Shown here one piece after another: positions 1 to 6,123 of a stretch of 7,212 nucleotides of DNA. Below the pieces are notes generated by a model. The model was not told the origin of the DNA and ran no database searches. It saw only the letters and a program-made list of their open reading frames with translations. Positions within the stretch are counted from its first letter, which is position 1. Each line of letters begins with the position of its first letter. The position numbers were made by a program, and so were the translations under genes. The DNA comes from Tateyamaria sp. (GTDB taxonomy: Bacteria > Pseudomonadota > Alphaproteobacteria > Rhodobacterales > Rhodobacteraceae): NCBI GenBank assembly GCA_018668195.1, contig JABITU010000133.1, forward strand, positions 1 through 7,212, in the 5' to 3' direction.

Positions 1-246
1 CTTATCTGAAAAGGCGGCTTGAAACGGCTTTTGCCAATTTTTCTGAAATTCTGTCAGGCCAGACTTCGTGCCACAGCCTGCATTGCCCATCCAGCGGAAG
101 CTATCACTGAAAAACTCGCCAATATCGGCGATCCGGTGATCATTCAACCCATCCACCATGGCCTCGATAACGGCCCGCGTTTCGTCTGTTTTAGACATAT
201 CCGTCTCGCGGCTTAGCGTGGCTTGCTCTGGGCGGGTGCCCTTCAT
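1..246 (-). CDS. SnoaL/NTF2-like protein, partial (C-terminus beyond left edge)
   Basis: A reading frame starts at 246 and stays open for 82 codons to the window edge, so only the N-terminal part is present. The start ATG overlaps the TGA of the GMC gene (ATGA, 246-243) and follows a good Shine-Dalgarno (GAGGA, 257-253) at 6 bases. A second in-frame ATG at 198 gives MSKTDETRAV..., a plausible protein start, but it lacks a clear ribosome site. The visible sequence has the look of a SnoaL-like polyketide-cyclase/NTF2-fold protein: a helical start (DETRAVIEAMVDGLND), then FFSDSFRWMGNAGCG and EFQKNWQKPFQAAF. The block W-x-G-x(2)-G-x-G ... F-x(n)-[QK]PF-x(2)-F also occurs in the second half of the double-SnoaL protein at 2782-1760 (residues 218-244), so the two are probably paralogues. 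No signal peptide is seen, so it is likely cytoplasmic. Translational coupling suggests it works with the GMC enzyme. Its exact reaction is unknown. Confidence 0.78.
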   Translation of the reverse strand, partial: MKGTRPEQATLSRETDMSKTDETRAVIEAMVDGLNDHRIADIGEFFSDSFRWMGNAGCGTKSGLTEFQKNWQKPFQAAFSDK

Positions 247-1763
247 ACTATATCCTCACTTATGAATTGTGCCGCCCGATATCCGATCATCATAGAGGGC
301 GCGTTGGTATTGGCCGAGGTCACTGCTGGCATAACTGATGCATCTGCAACCCAAAGGCCGGAGACCCCCGCCACGGCAAGGCGCGGGTTGACAGGGGCAG
401 TGCCTTCGCCCATGCGTAGAGTCCCGACAGGATGATATGCCGTCGCACCACGGTCCATGATATGCTGGCGCAACGCCGCGTCTGTGGTTACTTCGGGTCC
501 AGGAAAAGCCTCGGGCGCACGGTAGTCCCCAAATTGCGCCGTGCTCATCAGCGCGCGCAGACGCTTGAAGCCAGCGAGCAATGTTTCGACATCTTCTGGG
601 TCCTGAAACAGGCCAAGATCGATATCTGGCGCGACGTTTGGATCAGCCGAGGTCAGGCGCAAACGCCCACGTGACTTGGGCCGACACACGCAGACATCCG
701 CGAAATATCCAGACCCTTGGGTAAACCGACTGCCCTTCCAATCCAGCATGAAGGGAATGAAATGGCATTGCACATCCGGCTCACCTGACTCGCCGCGCGC
801 GTTGAAGAAAGCGCCCCCCTCAACCGTTGGCGAGGCAAAGCGTCCCGTGCGCGTAAACAGATAGCGAAATAGCGCAGCCATCCACGCAGGCAGTTGGGAC
901 AGTGTCAGTCCATATCCAGATTTCGGGCCAACATAATGAATTCCGGCAGCGGGGTGATCGTGCAGGTTTTCGCCCACCTCGTCCAAGGCATGGGTGAGCG
1001 AAATGCCAAGTTCCTTCAGATGGTCCGCCGGTCCGACCCCGGATCGCATCAGGATCGCGGGGGAACCGATGGACCCCGCTGAAAGAACAATGCCACGGGA
1101 CGCGCTCAGCTTCGTGCCGTCGAGCAGGACAATACGCTTTGCCTGCCCATCGTCAAACTCGATCCGATCGACCTCGGCCCCTGTCTTGACTTGAAGACCA
1201 TGCGCGTCCTGCGCAGGGCGCAGAAATGCATCTGCCGCCGACCAGCGGCGCCCGGCGCGCATATTGAACCGGAAGGTACCAGCGCTTTCATATTCGGGCG
1301 ACGGGGCCTCGGTCGAGTTTCCCCCGAACAAACCGGACAGCGCCTGAACCAAAGGATGGGCACCCGTCATCTGCTTTGGCTGAAGCTTGGCTTCGACCGC
1401 TTCGAATGCGTTCTCGACATCGCCCCATGCCCAGCCCTTGACGTTCCAACCATCAAAGTCGTCGCGCCGCCCGCGAAACCAGACCATCGAGTTAATGGAC
1501 CCCGATCCCCCAAGCATGCGTCCGCGGTGAACATTCAAGTGCCGGCCCCCCAGACCCTTTTGCGGCACTGATTTAAAGCGCCAGTCGCGGTTGCTTCCCA
1601 TAAGCCAGGCCAAACCGAATGGCATTTTGACCAGCGGGTGGTTGTCTGACGGGCCTGCTTCCAGCGCCAGAACACGCCCAACGCCGCGCCGCGCCAGTTC
1701 AGCAGCAGCGATGCATCCGGCTGAGCCTGCGCCGACGACAATGAAATCCGCGTCCGTGCTCAT
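243..1763 (-). CDS. GMC-family FAD-dependent oxidoreductase (choline dehydrogenase-like)
   Basis: This 506-residue protein is a glucose-methanol-choline oxidoreductase, which binds FAD and oxidises an alcohol to an aldehyde or ketone. The N-terminal Rossmann motif GAGSAG (11-16) is followed by an acidic ribose-binding residue, E35 in LEAG. The first GMC signature region is RGRMLGGSGSINSMVWFRGR (80-99). The second is SAGSIGSPAILMRSG (228-242). The C-terminal domain has YHPVGTLRMG (443-452), with H444 as likely catalytic base, and SANTNAPSMMIGYRAA (483-498), with N487 as likely partner. WVADASVMP (471-479) is the usual preceding block. It is somewhat shorter than the roughly 550 residues of choline dehydrogenases but looks complete. 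There is no signal peptide or Tat motif, so it is cytoplasmic or membrane-associated. The start overlaps the upstream TGA by ATGA (1763-1760), with AAAGGG 8 bases upstream. Its place behind a sugar-class importer favours a polyol or glycoside substrate over choline; no betaine gene is present. The electron acceptor is unknown. Confidence 0.95.
   Translation of the reverse strand: MSTDADFIVVGAGSAGCIAAAELARRGVGRVLALEAGPSDNHPLVKMPFGLAWLMGSNRDWRFKSVPQKGLGGRHLNVHRGRMLGGSGSINSMVWFRGRRDDFDGWNVKGWAWGDVENAFEAVEAKLQPKQMTGAHPLVQALSGLFGGNSTEAPSPEYESAGTFRFNMRAGRRWSAADAFLRPAQDAHGLQVKTGAEVDRIEFDDGQAKRIVLLDGTKLSASRGIVLSAGSIGSPAILMRSGVGPADHLKELGISLTHALDEVGENLHDHPAAGIHYVGPKSGYGLTLSQLPAWMAALFRYLFTRTGRFASPTVEGGAFFNARGESGEPDVQCHFIPFMLDWKGSRFTQGSGYFADVCVCRPKSRGRLRLTSADPNVAPDIDLGLFQDPEDVETLLAGFKRLRALMSTAQFGDYRAPEAFPGPEVTTDAALRQHIMDRGATAYHPVGTLRMGEGTAPVNPRLAVAGVSGLWVADASVMPAVTSANTNAPSMMIGYRAAQFISEDIV
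253..257 (-). promoter_or_regulatory. Shine-Dalgarno deciding the start of the partial SnoaL-like gene
   Basis: On the minus strand GAGGA lies 6 bases upstream of the ATG at 246, inside the last codons of the GMC gene. No comparable site precedes the alternative ATG at 198. This favours the ATGA-overlap start and translational coupling. Confidence 0.6.
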
Positions 1764-2782
1764 GCGGCAGCCCTTTCGAGTTCACCGAAAACGTCAAAGC
1801 CGAGTTGCAGCAGCACATGCGGGATATCCAGCATACACCAGTTTTCGATGATCTTGCCATCCTCGCAACGCCACCAGTCACAATCGCGCATGAACACACG
1901 TTTTCCTGTTGGCTCAAGCCCAAGGAATGGCTTGACGTGGACACCTGTAATCATTGGCCAACCGCTTAAGAATGCATAGTTCCCGTCAGCGGACTTACAG
2001 TCCGCGCCAACATGTTTGATGCCAACTTCGCTGCCGTCACCCCATCCCTCAAAGGTCTGCTCAAACGGTTGTTGGAAAGTGGCGAATGCATCAACAGTAG
2101 CATAACAGCCAAGCCCGCCAGGCCCGTACCAAACCATCTTGTCGTGCCAGTAGGGCCTCCATGCTTCGTGTGCTGTTGTAAGCTTTTTAAGCATGGCTTC
2201 TACCAGATCGGCAGAGGCTCTTGACCCAATGCGGTCAGATGGCCCATCGACGATGCCGTCATATGTTGCCGGTCCGGGCACAACGCCTTCATAGCCGCGG
2301 CTTTCTTCGAGTGGCCAAAGGCCAAGCGCGATAATCAACTCTGCAAACCCAAGGAATACATGGCTTTCGACGATTGATCCATTTTCCATCCGATGAAATT
2401 CGCCAAAGCGTAGATAGGCCAACTTACCGCTGGCGGGGATGCCAAAAAACGGCTTGGAGAAATATCCGTGGAAATACCCGGTCGAGGTCACCCATTCTGA
2501 ACCAAGGTATTCGCCCCCAAGCACGATGTAGTTTTGTCGGGTACAGCCCTCAAACGAAGCGAAGATTGGCGCGATGATGTTGTGGAGATACCCATCACCA
2601 TCCTGCGCCTCGTTGATCGGGTGGCTGGCGTTCACTTTCGCAGACTCGTGAAAAAGGCTTGATACAGCCGCTTCCACTTTGTTCATAGCAAAACTGTCTA
2701 ACAGTTTGCGATAAAGCGCCTTGTTGTTGTGCGATGTCTCTGTTGCAATTCCCATCGCCGGACGGTTAACGCGTGCGTTCAT
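1760..2782 (-). CDS. Tandem SnoaL-like/NTF2-fold protein (two domains)
   Basis: This 340-residue protein has two copies of a SnoaL-like (polyketide cyclase/NTF2 superfamily) domain, at about residues 20-160 and 190-333. The copies align most clearly as KPFFGIPASGK (110-120) ... RMENGSIVES (131-140) ... IIALG against KPFLGLEPTGK (284-294) ... RCEDGKIIENW (305-315) ... LLQLG. The usual family member has one such domain of 120-150 residues and forms oligomers, so this is a fused duplication. The second copy keeps E-x-W-x(3)-D (E313, W315, D319) and a G-x-H block (G280, H282). The first has H141, G145 and F108 at the aligned positions, so the halves have diverged. There is no signal peptide, so it is cytoplasmic. 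AAGGAG (2794-2789) 6 bases before the ATG fixes the start. Its TGA overlaps the GMC start, so the two are probably made together. The family performs acid-base steps such as aldol cyclisation or isomerisation; the reaction here is not known. Confidence 0.85.
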   Translation of the reverse strand: MNARVNRPAMGIATETSHNNKALYRKLLDSFAMNKVEAAVSSLFHESAKVNASHPINEAQDGDGYLHNIIAPIFASFEGCTRQNYIVLGGEYLGSEWVTSTGYFHGYFSKPFFGIPASGKLAYLRFGEFHRMENGSIVESHVFLGFAELIIALGLWPLEESRGYEGVVPGPATYDGIVDGPSDRIGSRASADLVEAMLKKLTTAHEAWRPYWHDKMVWYGPGGLGCYATVDAFATFQQPFEQTFEGWGDGSEVGIKHVGADCKSADGNYAFLSGWPMITGVHVKPFLGLEPTGKRVFMRDCDWWRCEDGKIIENWCMLDIPHVLLQLGFDVFGELERAAA

Positions 2783-2788
2783 CTCAAA

Positions 2789-2794
2789 CTCCTT
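2789..2794 (-). promoter_or_regulatory. Strong Shine-Dalgarno of the tandem SnoaL-like gene
   Basis: AAGGAG on the minus strand, 6 bases from the ATG at 2782, is the best ribosome site in the window. It marks the entry to the enzyme half of the operon; the next two genes have overlapping starts. It also decides against the internal ATG at codon 10. Confidence 0.7.
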
Positions 2795-2807
2795 GTCGCT
2801 CTGGCAA

Positions 2808-2823
2808 GCTAATAGACATTAGC
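2808..2823 (-). other. Small intercistronic inverted repeat
   Basis: GCTAAT and ATTAGC form a perfect 6-bp stem with a 4-base loop, one base after the TGA of the second permease gene (2827-2825). The stem is AT-rich and has no T-run on the minus strand, so it is not a convincing terminator. It may be a minor RNA structure or chance. Confidence 0.3.
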
Positions 2824-2824
2824 A

Positions 2825-3706
2825 TCACCCTTTGACCGCGCCGGCGGTAAGACCGCTGACAATCTGGCGTTGGAAGAACAAGACCATAAGGAATAGCGGG
2901 GCCGTGACGGAAACAACCGACGATACAGCAAACATGACGTTGCCTTTGGTCTGCGTGGTTCCAAGGAAGCTCGCAACCTTCGGGATCATTGTCTGGTTTT
3001 CTTTGGACAGCAGCATCGTCGTGACGGCGAAATCGTTGTATGCCAGCAAGAAGGAGAACAATCCTGTTGTAATGACGCCCGGCCACATCACTGGGATGAT
3101 AACATTGCGAAAAGCCTGAAATCGAGTGCAGCCATCCACCATCGCGCTTTCGTCCAGCTCGGCAGGAATATTTTTAAAGAAGGAATGCAACATCCATAGG
3201 GTAAAAGGCTGATTGATAGCGACCAGAACGATCACTGTTGTCGCCGTATGACCCCACAGATTCCACTGAAAAAACACTGGCAGATAGCCCGACACCAAGG
3301 TGATTGGCGGCATGGCTCGAAATATAAGCGCTGCGAGCAAGAACCAAAAAGCATAACGATAAGTAGACCGCGCTAACGCGTAACCGCCAAGCGTTCCGAG
3401 AGTCAGTGATATTGTTACCACAAAGAAACACACAATCGTAGAATTCAACGCCGCGCGCCAGAACTCTTCTTGCACCCAAGCTCCGTAATAGCCATCGCTG
3501 GTAAATGGGCCGCCCGTTTCAATGAGGGTCAACCTGCCGGTCAGAGCATTGGCCCAATTGGCCTTGGAAAAGAAATCCCCCTCAACCTTAAACGATCCCC
3601 AAAGCGTCCAGAGGAAGGGAAACGCAGCAAGAATCATCCAGATGGCCAAAATAGCCACAACAAGACATGTGACGGTAGCAGGTTGGCGTTGTGCTTTGCT
3701 TGACAT
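2825..3706 (-). CDS. CUT1-type ABC transporter permease, second subunit (MalG-like)
   Basis: This 293-residue inner-membrane protein is the second channel subunit of the importer. About six hydrophobic spans are visible: roughly residues 13-35, 88-112, 117-140, 152-172, 208-226 and 258-279. The cytoplasmic loop that contacts the ATPase is ELDESAMVDG ... NVIIP (183-205), with ESA in place of the commoner EAA. The C-terminus, RQIVSGLTAGAVKG, is the standard ending of MalG-type permeases. I chose the ATG at 3706 (MSSKAQRQ). AGGTG (3715-3711) lies just upstream and overlaps the TAG of the preceding gene, leaving 7 bases between the genes. An in-frame ATG at 3727 would add seven residues (MIGNRCS) but has no ribosome site and would overlap the first permease gene. 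The loop between spans 1 and 2 is fairly long (about 50 residues). Substrate specificity cannot be read from this subunit. Confidence 0.93.
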   Translation of the reverse strand: MSSKAQRQPATVTCLVVAILAIWMILAAFPFLWTLWGSFKVEGDFFSKANWANALTGRLTLIETGGPFTSDGYYGAWVQEEFWRAALNSTIVCFFVVTISLTLGTLGGYALARSTYRYAFWFLLAALIFRAMPPITLVSGYLPVFFQWNLWGHTATTVIVLVAINQPFTLWMLHSFFKNIPAELDESAMVDGCTRFQAFRNVIIPVMWPGVITTGLFSFLLAYNDFAVTTMLLSKENQTMIPKVASFLGTTQTKGNVMFAVSSVVSVTAPLFLMVLFFQRQIVSGLTAGAVKG

Positions 3707-3710
3707 ACTA

Positions 3711-3715
3711 CACCT
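3711..3715 (-). promoter_or_regulatory. Shine-Dalgarno fused to the stop codon of the first permease gene
   Basis: AGGTG on the minus strand shares bases with the TAG at 3716-3714 and lies 4 bases from the ATG at 3706. It supports that start and suggests ribosomes ending the first permease reinitiate on the second, giving equal amounts of the pair. Confidence 0.5.
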
Positions 3716-4736
3716 ATTTCCGATCATATTCGCGCCAAGTGCGCACCAAGACAGGCGATAAAAGAATCGCTACGCCAATTATTGTAAGAACTGACGTTGC
3801 CGCTGCCGATGAGAGTTGACGGGTTTCTCCCCCTAGGTCGTTATAGATGGCCCAGCTCAGAGAAGTCGCATGCGCCTCGGCCGAAAAGCTGACAATGGGC
3901 TCAAAAACCCGGAAATTATCCATCAGCTGCATCAAGGCAATAAAGGTGGTCAAAGGCAGTAAATGAGGAATAATAACATGGCGAATTTGCAGCCAACGAT
4001 TGGCCCCATCCACACGGGCTGCTTCCAGCGTGTCCTGGCTTACAGACTGCAGGCCCGCATAATAGACAATAAAGGCAAACGGTGCCGCGTGCCATACGCC
4101 ATATACCATTAACATGACCCAAGTCAGCGGCGTTGATGCTTTGACAGATAAATCAGGATCACCTGCAAGATATTGCAATGTAGACCCAACAATGCCACGT
4201 GCATCCACCATCCAAAACAGGATGAGTGCCCCCACAAGCGGTGTGATCATCATCGGAAGAAGCGAGAAAAAAATCAGTGGACCCCGGATTTTTTTGACAG
4301 CGCTGTTTACCGAAACGGCGACCACAAATCCAAAAATGATGACCAGCGGAGTCACAACGAATGTAAAAACTAGCGTAAACGTAATCGCCTTGTAAAAGGG
4401 TAGATTTAATATTTGCGTCCCAAAATCGCGCCATGACTTGGAACTAGTCCAATTGCCGCCCAAATCGTCAATCGCGAGATGGTTACGATCTGCATATATT
4501 TTGAGGCCGGAGAACTGCCCCAACGGGCGTTCTGAACGCAATGCGGCATTAGCATCATGATCAACGGTTGTGGACTCTTTGCAGCCAAACAGATCGCAGG
4601 TTTCAACGATTTTAATCACCTGCTCATGTTCAACATGCACCGATTGCACAATAACCGAAACAATCGGAAAAAAGATAAACAGCAACATTGCCAGCGCGGA
4701 TGGAAAAACAAACCAAAAAAAGGGTTTATGTTTCAT
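3714..4736 (-). CDS. CUT1-type ABC transporter permease, first subunit (MalF/UgpA-like)
   Basis: This 340-residue inner-membrane protein is the first channel subunit. Hydrophobic spans lie at about residues 8-31, 115-143, 153-177, 204-229, 258-274 and 309-331. The ATPase-contact loop is well kept: EAARVDGANRWLQ ... VIIPHLLP (238-261), with EAA, G244 and the LP ending. The stretch between spans 1 and 2 (about 32-112) is long for a six-span CUT1 permease. It has a charged segment with the pair C47/C52 (TCDLFGCKE) and should face the periplasm, where it could touch the binding protein. The start is MKHKPFFWFVFP; upstream bases show only a weak GGGGG about 12 bases away, so translation may be inefficient. 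The gene lies just behind the terminator at 4776-4803, so only read-through transcripts would reach it, apart from an undetected internal promoter. It pairs with the permease at 3706-2825. Confidence 0.93.
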   Translation of the reverse strand: MKHKPFFWFVFPSALAMLLFIFFPIVSVIVQSVHVEHEQVIKIVETCDLFGCKESTTVDHDANAALRSERPLGQFSGLKIYADRNHLAIDDLGGNWTSSKSWRDFGTQILNLPFYKAITFTLVFTFVVTPLVIIFGFVVAVSVNSAVKKIRGPLIFFSLLPMMITPLVGALILFWMVDARGIVGSTLQYLAGDPDLSVKASTPLTWVMLMVYGVWHAAPFAFIVYYAGLQSVSQDTLEAARVDGANRWLQIRHVIIPHLLPLTTFIALMQLMDNFRVFEPIVSFSAEAHATSLSWAIYNDLGGETRQLSSAAATSVLTIIGVAILLSPVLVRTWREYDRK

Positions 4737-4775
4737 GGTCTTGATGCCCCCAGGCGCCAGTCAGCATTTTGGAAT

Positions 4776-4803
4776 AAAAAGGGGCGGACCATAGATCCGC
4801 CCC
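4776..4803 (-). terminator. Intrinsic terminator after the solute-binding protein gene
   Basis: On the minus strand GGGGCGGA (4803-4796), a 7-base loop and TCCGCCCC (4788-4781) form a perfect 8-bp GC-rich stem, followed directly by TTTTT (4780-4776) and then ATT. It lies 14 bases past the TGA of the binding-protein gene and 40 bases before the permease start. This is a classical rho-independent terminator. Because the permeases lie downstream in the same direction, it probably acts as a partial terminator and 3'-end stabiliser that raises binding-protein mRNA relative to permease mRNA, as is well known for other binding-protein transporters. Confidence 0.85.
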
Positions 4804-4817
4804 AAACTTGAGATCCC

Positions 4818-6044
4818 TCAATTAAGGAAACCCTTCTCTTTTGCGGCTGCAGTATAAGCCGCTTCGGCATCAGCCAAAGCCTGCTCGGCACTTTCTTTAC
4901 CCAGCAAGAAATCTGCGATATTGGCGCCCAACGCAGTGTGCAACAGACCGTGATAAGGCAACATCGGATAAGACGTTGTGCCCGCAGCTATTGCGGCGAA
5001 AACACCGTCATTGACCGGTGCAGGGGTATAGCCCTCGATCATCCACACAGCCTGACCCATGGTTTCTGCATTCAGGATTGCCGGGCTAGTGCCATGTTTC
5101 ATAGCCAGGAAGGTGGCCACAGCATCTTCGTCAGATACGTTTTTGGCTACGGTCCAGCCGTCCCACCATAGGGTCGATGCAGGAGTAGAGCCTCCATCAA
5201 CGGTGAGCGGACCACCCACTGTGATGTTTGAGTAAACCTGCTCTTCTGCGCCCTCATCATCCATCAGACGGCCCATGCGAGATCCCCACATATTCATTAT
5301 CATGACGTTGCCTGCTTCCATTTCAGCACCAGTGGCATTGGAATCATGCGTCAAAAAATCAGGATTCATATATTCGGTTAGCGCTTTCATCATTTCCAAA
5401 GCTGCAACACCCTGTTCATTGTTAATCGCGACCTCAGCTGTGCCGGGCTTATAAAACGCCCCACCATGCCCAATATACATGTTGACGAATTCCTGAGCCA
5501 AGTTCCAACCCGCTGCATAAGCGCCACCAACAGGATATTGGCTAAGACCCGCTGCACGGATTTTCTCAGCAGTCTCTAATACCTCTTCATAGCTGCTGGG
5601 CACATCAACACCAATCTCTGCCAACACGTCTTTACGATACGCCAGTGTCTGCGCGTTCGCCATAAAGGCAACGGCCATTACTTTGCCGCCAATCGTGATT
5701 AGCTGATTCTTAGGGATATCCTGACCATGTACAGCCACCAAATCATCTAACGGGCGAATAACGCCTTCGTTCATCAATGCAACAATCGATGAATTCGCGA
5801 TAATCGCAGACGAATACTCGGCCGGGTTACCGCTCATACCGTCCACGTTAATCTTTTGGTGGTCCGCCGTTAAGTTGATCTTAACCTCTCCGCCCATACA
5901 AGCGGCTGCGCCATTCGCAACGGTGTGGATTGCAGGAAATTCATTTCCAACAATGCTGACATTGCCAGAAATTTGACAGCCCGCATGTGCTGTGGCCGCA
6001 GAAATTGCTAATACGCTTGCAAGCGCTACTTTTTTTAGAAACAT
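4818..6044 (-). CDS. Extracellular (periplasmic) solute-binding protein, carbohydrate class
   Basis: This 408-residue protein is the substrate receptor of the importer. It starts with a clear signal peptide: MFLKK, a hydrophobic core (VALASVLAISAATA) and AHA before a likely cut after residue 21. The length and the pattern of an alternating two-lobe fold fit family 1 solute-binding proteins. Blocks typical of the family include AFMANAQTLAYRKDVL (126-141), VPSSYEEVLETAEKI (148-162) and STLWWDGWTVAKN (290-302). Many aromatic residues that could line a sugar site are seen (W180, W253, W293, W294, W297, W334). Only two cysteines exist, C23 and C49, so a disulphide near the mature N-terminus is possible. 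C23 is close to the cut site, but H20-A-G is a poor lipobox, so I prefer a soluble protein. The start at 6044 follows GGGAG (6058-6054). The gene sits between two RNA structures (6066-6118 and 4776-4803), in keeping with high expression. The ligand is unknown. Confidence 0.93.
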   Translation of the reverse strand: MFLKKVALASVLAISAATAHAGCQISGNVSIVGNEFPAIHTVANGAAACMGGEVKINLTADHQKINVDGMSGNPAEYSSAIIANSSIVALMNEGVIRPLDDLVAVHGQDIPKNQLITIGGKVMAVAFMANAQTLAYRKDVLAEIGVDVPSSYEEVLETAEKIRAAGLSQYPVGGAYAAGWNLAQEFVNMYIGHGGAFYKPGTAEVAINNEQGVAALEMMKALTEYMNPDFLTHDSNATGAEMEAGNVMIMNMWGSRMGRLMDDEGAEEQVYSNITVGGPLTVDGGSTPASTLWWDGWTVAKNVSDEDAVATFLAMKHGTSPAILNAETMGQAVWMIEGYTPAPVNDGVFAAIAAGTTSYPMLPYHGLLHTALGANIADFLLGKESAEQALADAEAAYTAAAKEKGFLN

Positions 6045-6065
6045 GTCGTTTCTCTCCCTGTTGTT

Positions 6066-6090
6066 GGATGCATCTTCGAAGCCTGCATCC
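6066..6090 (-). promoter_or_regulatory. Intercistronic hairpin B, proximal to the binding-protein start
   Basis: GGATGCA (6066-6072) and TGCATCC (6084-6090) form a perfect 7-bp stem. The region between them contains the 8-base palindrome CTTCGAAG (6074-6081), so the hairpin can extend past a small internal loop. It lies about 20 bases before the SBP start codon and just before the Shine-Dalgarno (6058-6054). It has no T-run, so it is more likely an mRNA-processing or stability element, or an operator, than a terminator. Confidence 0.5.
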
Positions 6091-6118
6091 GTTGACCCCG
6101 CCTATGCGGGAAAACGGA
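6088..6118 (-). promoter_or_regulatory. Intercistronic hairpin A after the ATPase gene
   Basis: TCCGTT (6088-6093) and AACGGA (6113-6118) make an outer 6-bp stem around the inner GC stem CCCGC (6097-6101) / GCGGG (6106-6110), with a 4-base loop. It begins 5 bases past the TAA of the ATPase gene (6126-6124). It shares bases 6088-6090 with hairpin B, so the two full forms compete. No T-run follows on the minus strand. Confidence 0.5.
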
Positions 6119-6123
6119 GGTCG

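Noticed and set aside
1191..1571. Plus-strand reading frame of 126 residues inside the GMC gene
   Set aside because: It is antisense to a gene with intact family motifs, shows no recognisable domain or ribosome site, and is expected by chance in GC-rich coding DNA.
243..1763. Calling the GMC enzyme choline dehydrogenase (betA)
   Set aside because: GMC motifs are shared by many alcohol oxidoreductases. The protein is shorter than typical BetA, and no betaine aldehyde dehydrogenase, BetI or choline transporter gene is nearby.
2784..3086. 100-residue minus-strand frame overlapping the end of the second permease
   Set aside because: It lies in another frame of the conserved permease C-terminus (ending GLTAGAVKG), has arginine-rich, unstructured composition and resembles no family I know.
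3707..3727. Alternative start at 3727 for the second permease (adds MIGNRCS)
   Set aside because: It has no Shine-Dalgarno and would overlap the first permease gene; the ATG at 3706 has AGGTG just upstream and begins with a typical short polar N-terminus.
5973..5984. Lipoprotein reading of the binding protein, with C23 as the lipidated residue
   Set aside because: The residues before C23 are H-A-G, which lack the usual Leu/Val/Ile/Ala at -3, while AHA is a good signal peptidase I site. Lipidation is not excluded but is less likely.
6030..6036. Run of seven A residues (minus strand) in codons 3-6 of the binding protein as a frameshift site
   Set aside because: The run sits in the lysine-rich start of the signal peptide (FLKKV), where A-runs are normal, and the frame is intact throughout.
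6092..6097. TTGACC as a promoter -35 element in the gap before the binding-protein gene
   Set aside because: It reads on the plus strand, opposite to all genes here, has no matching -10 element and lies inside hairpin A.
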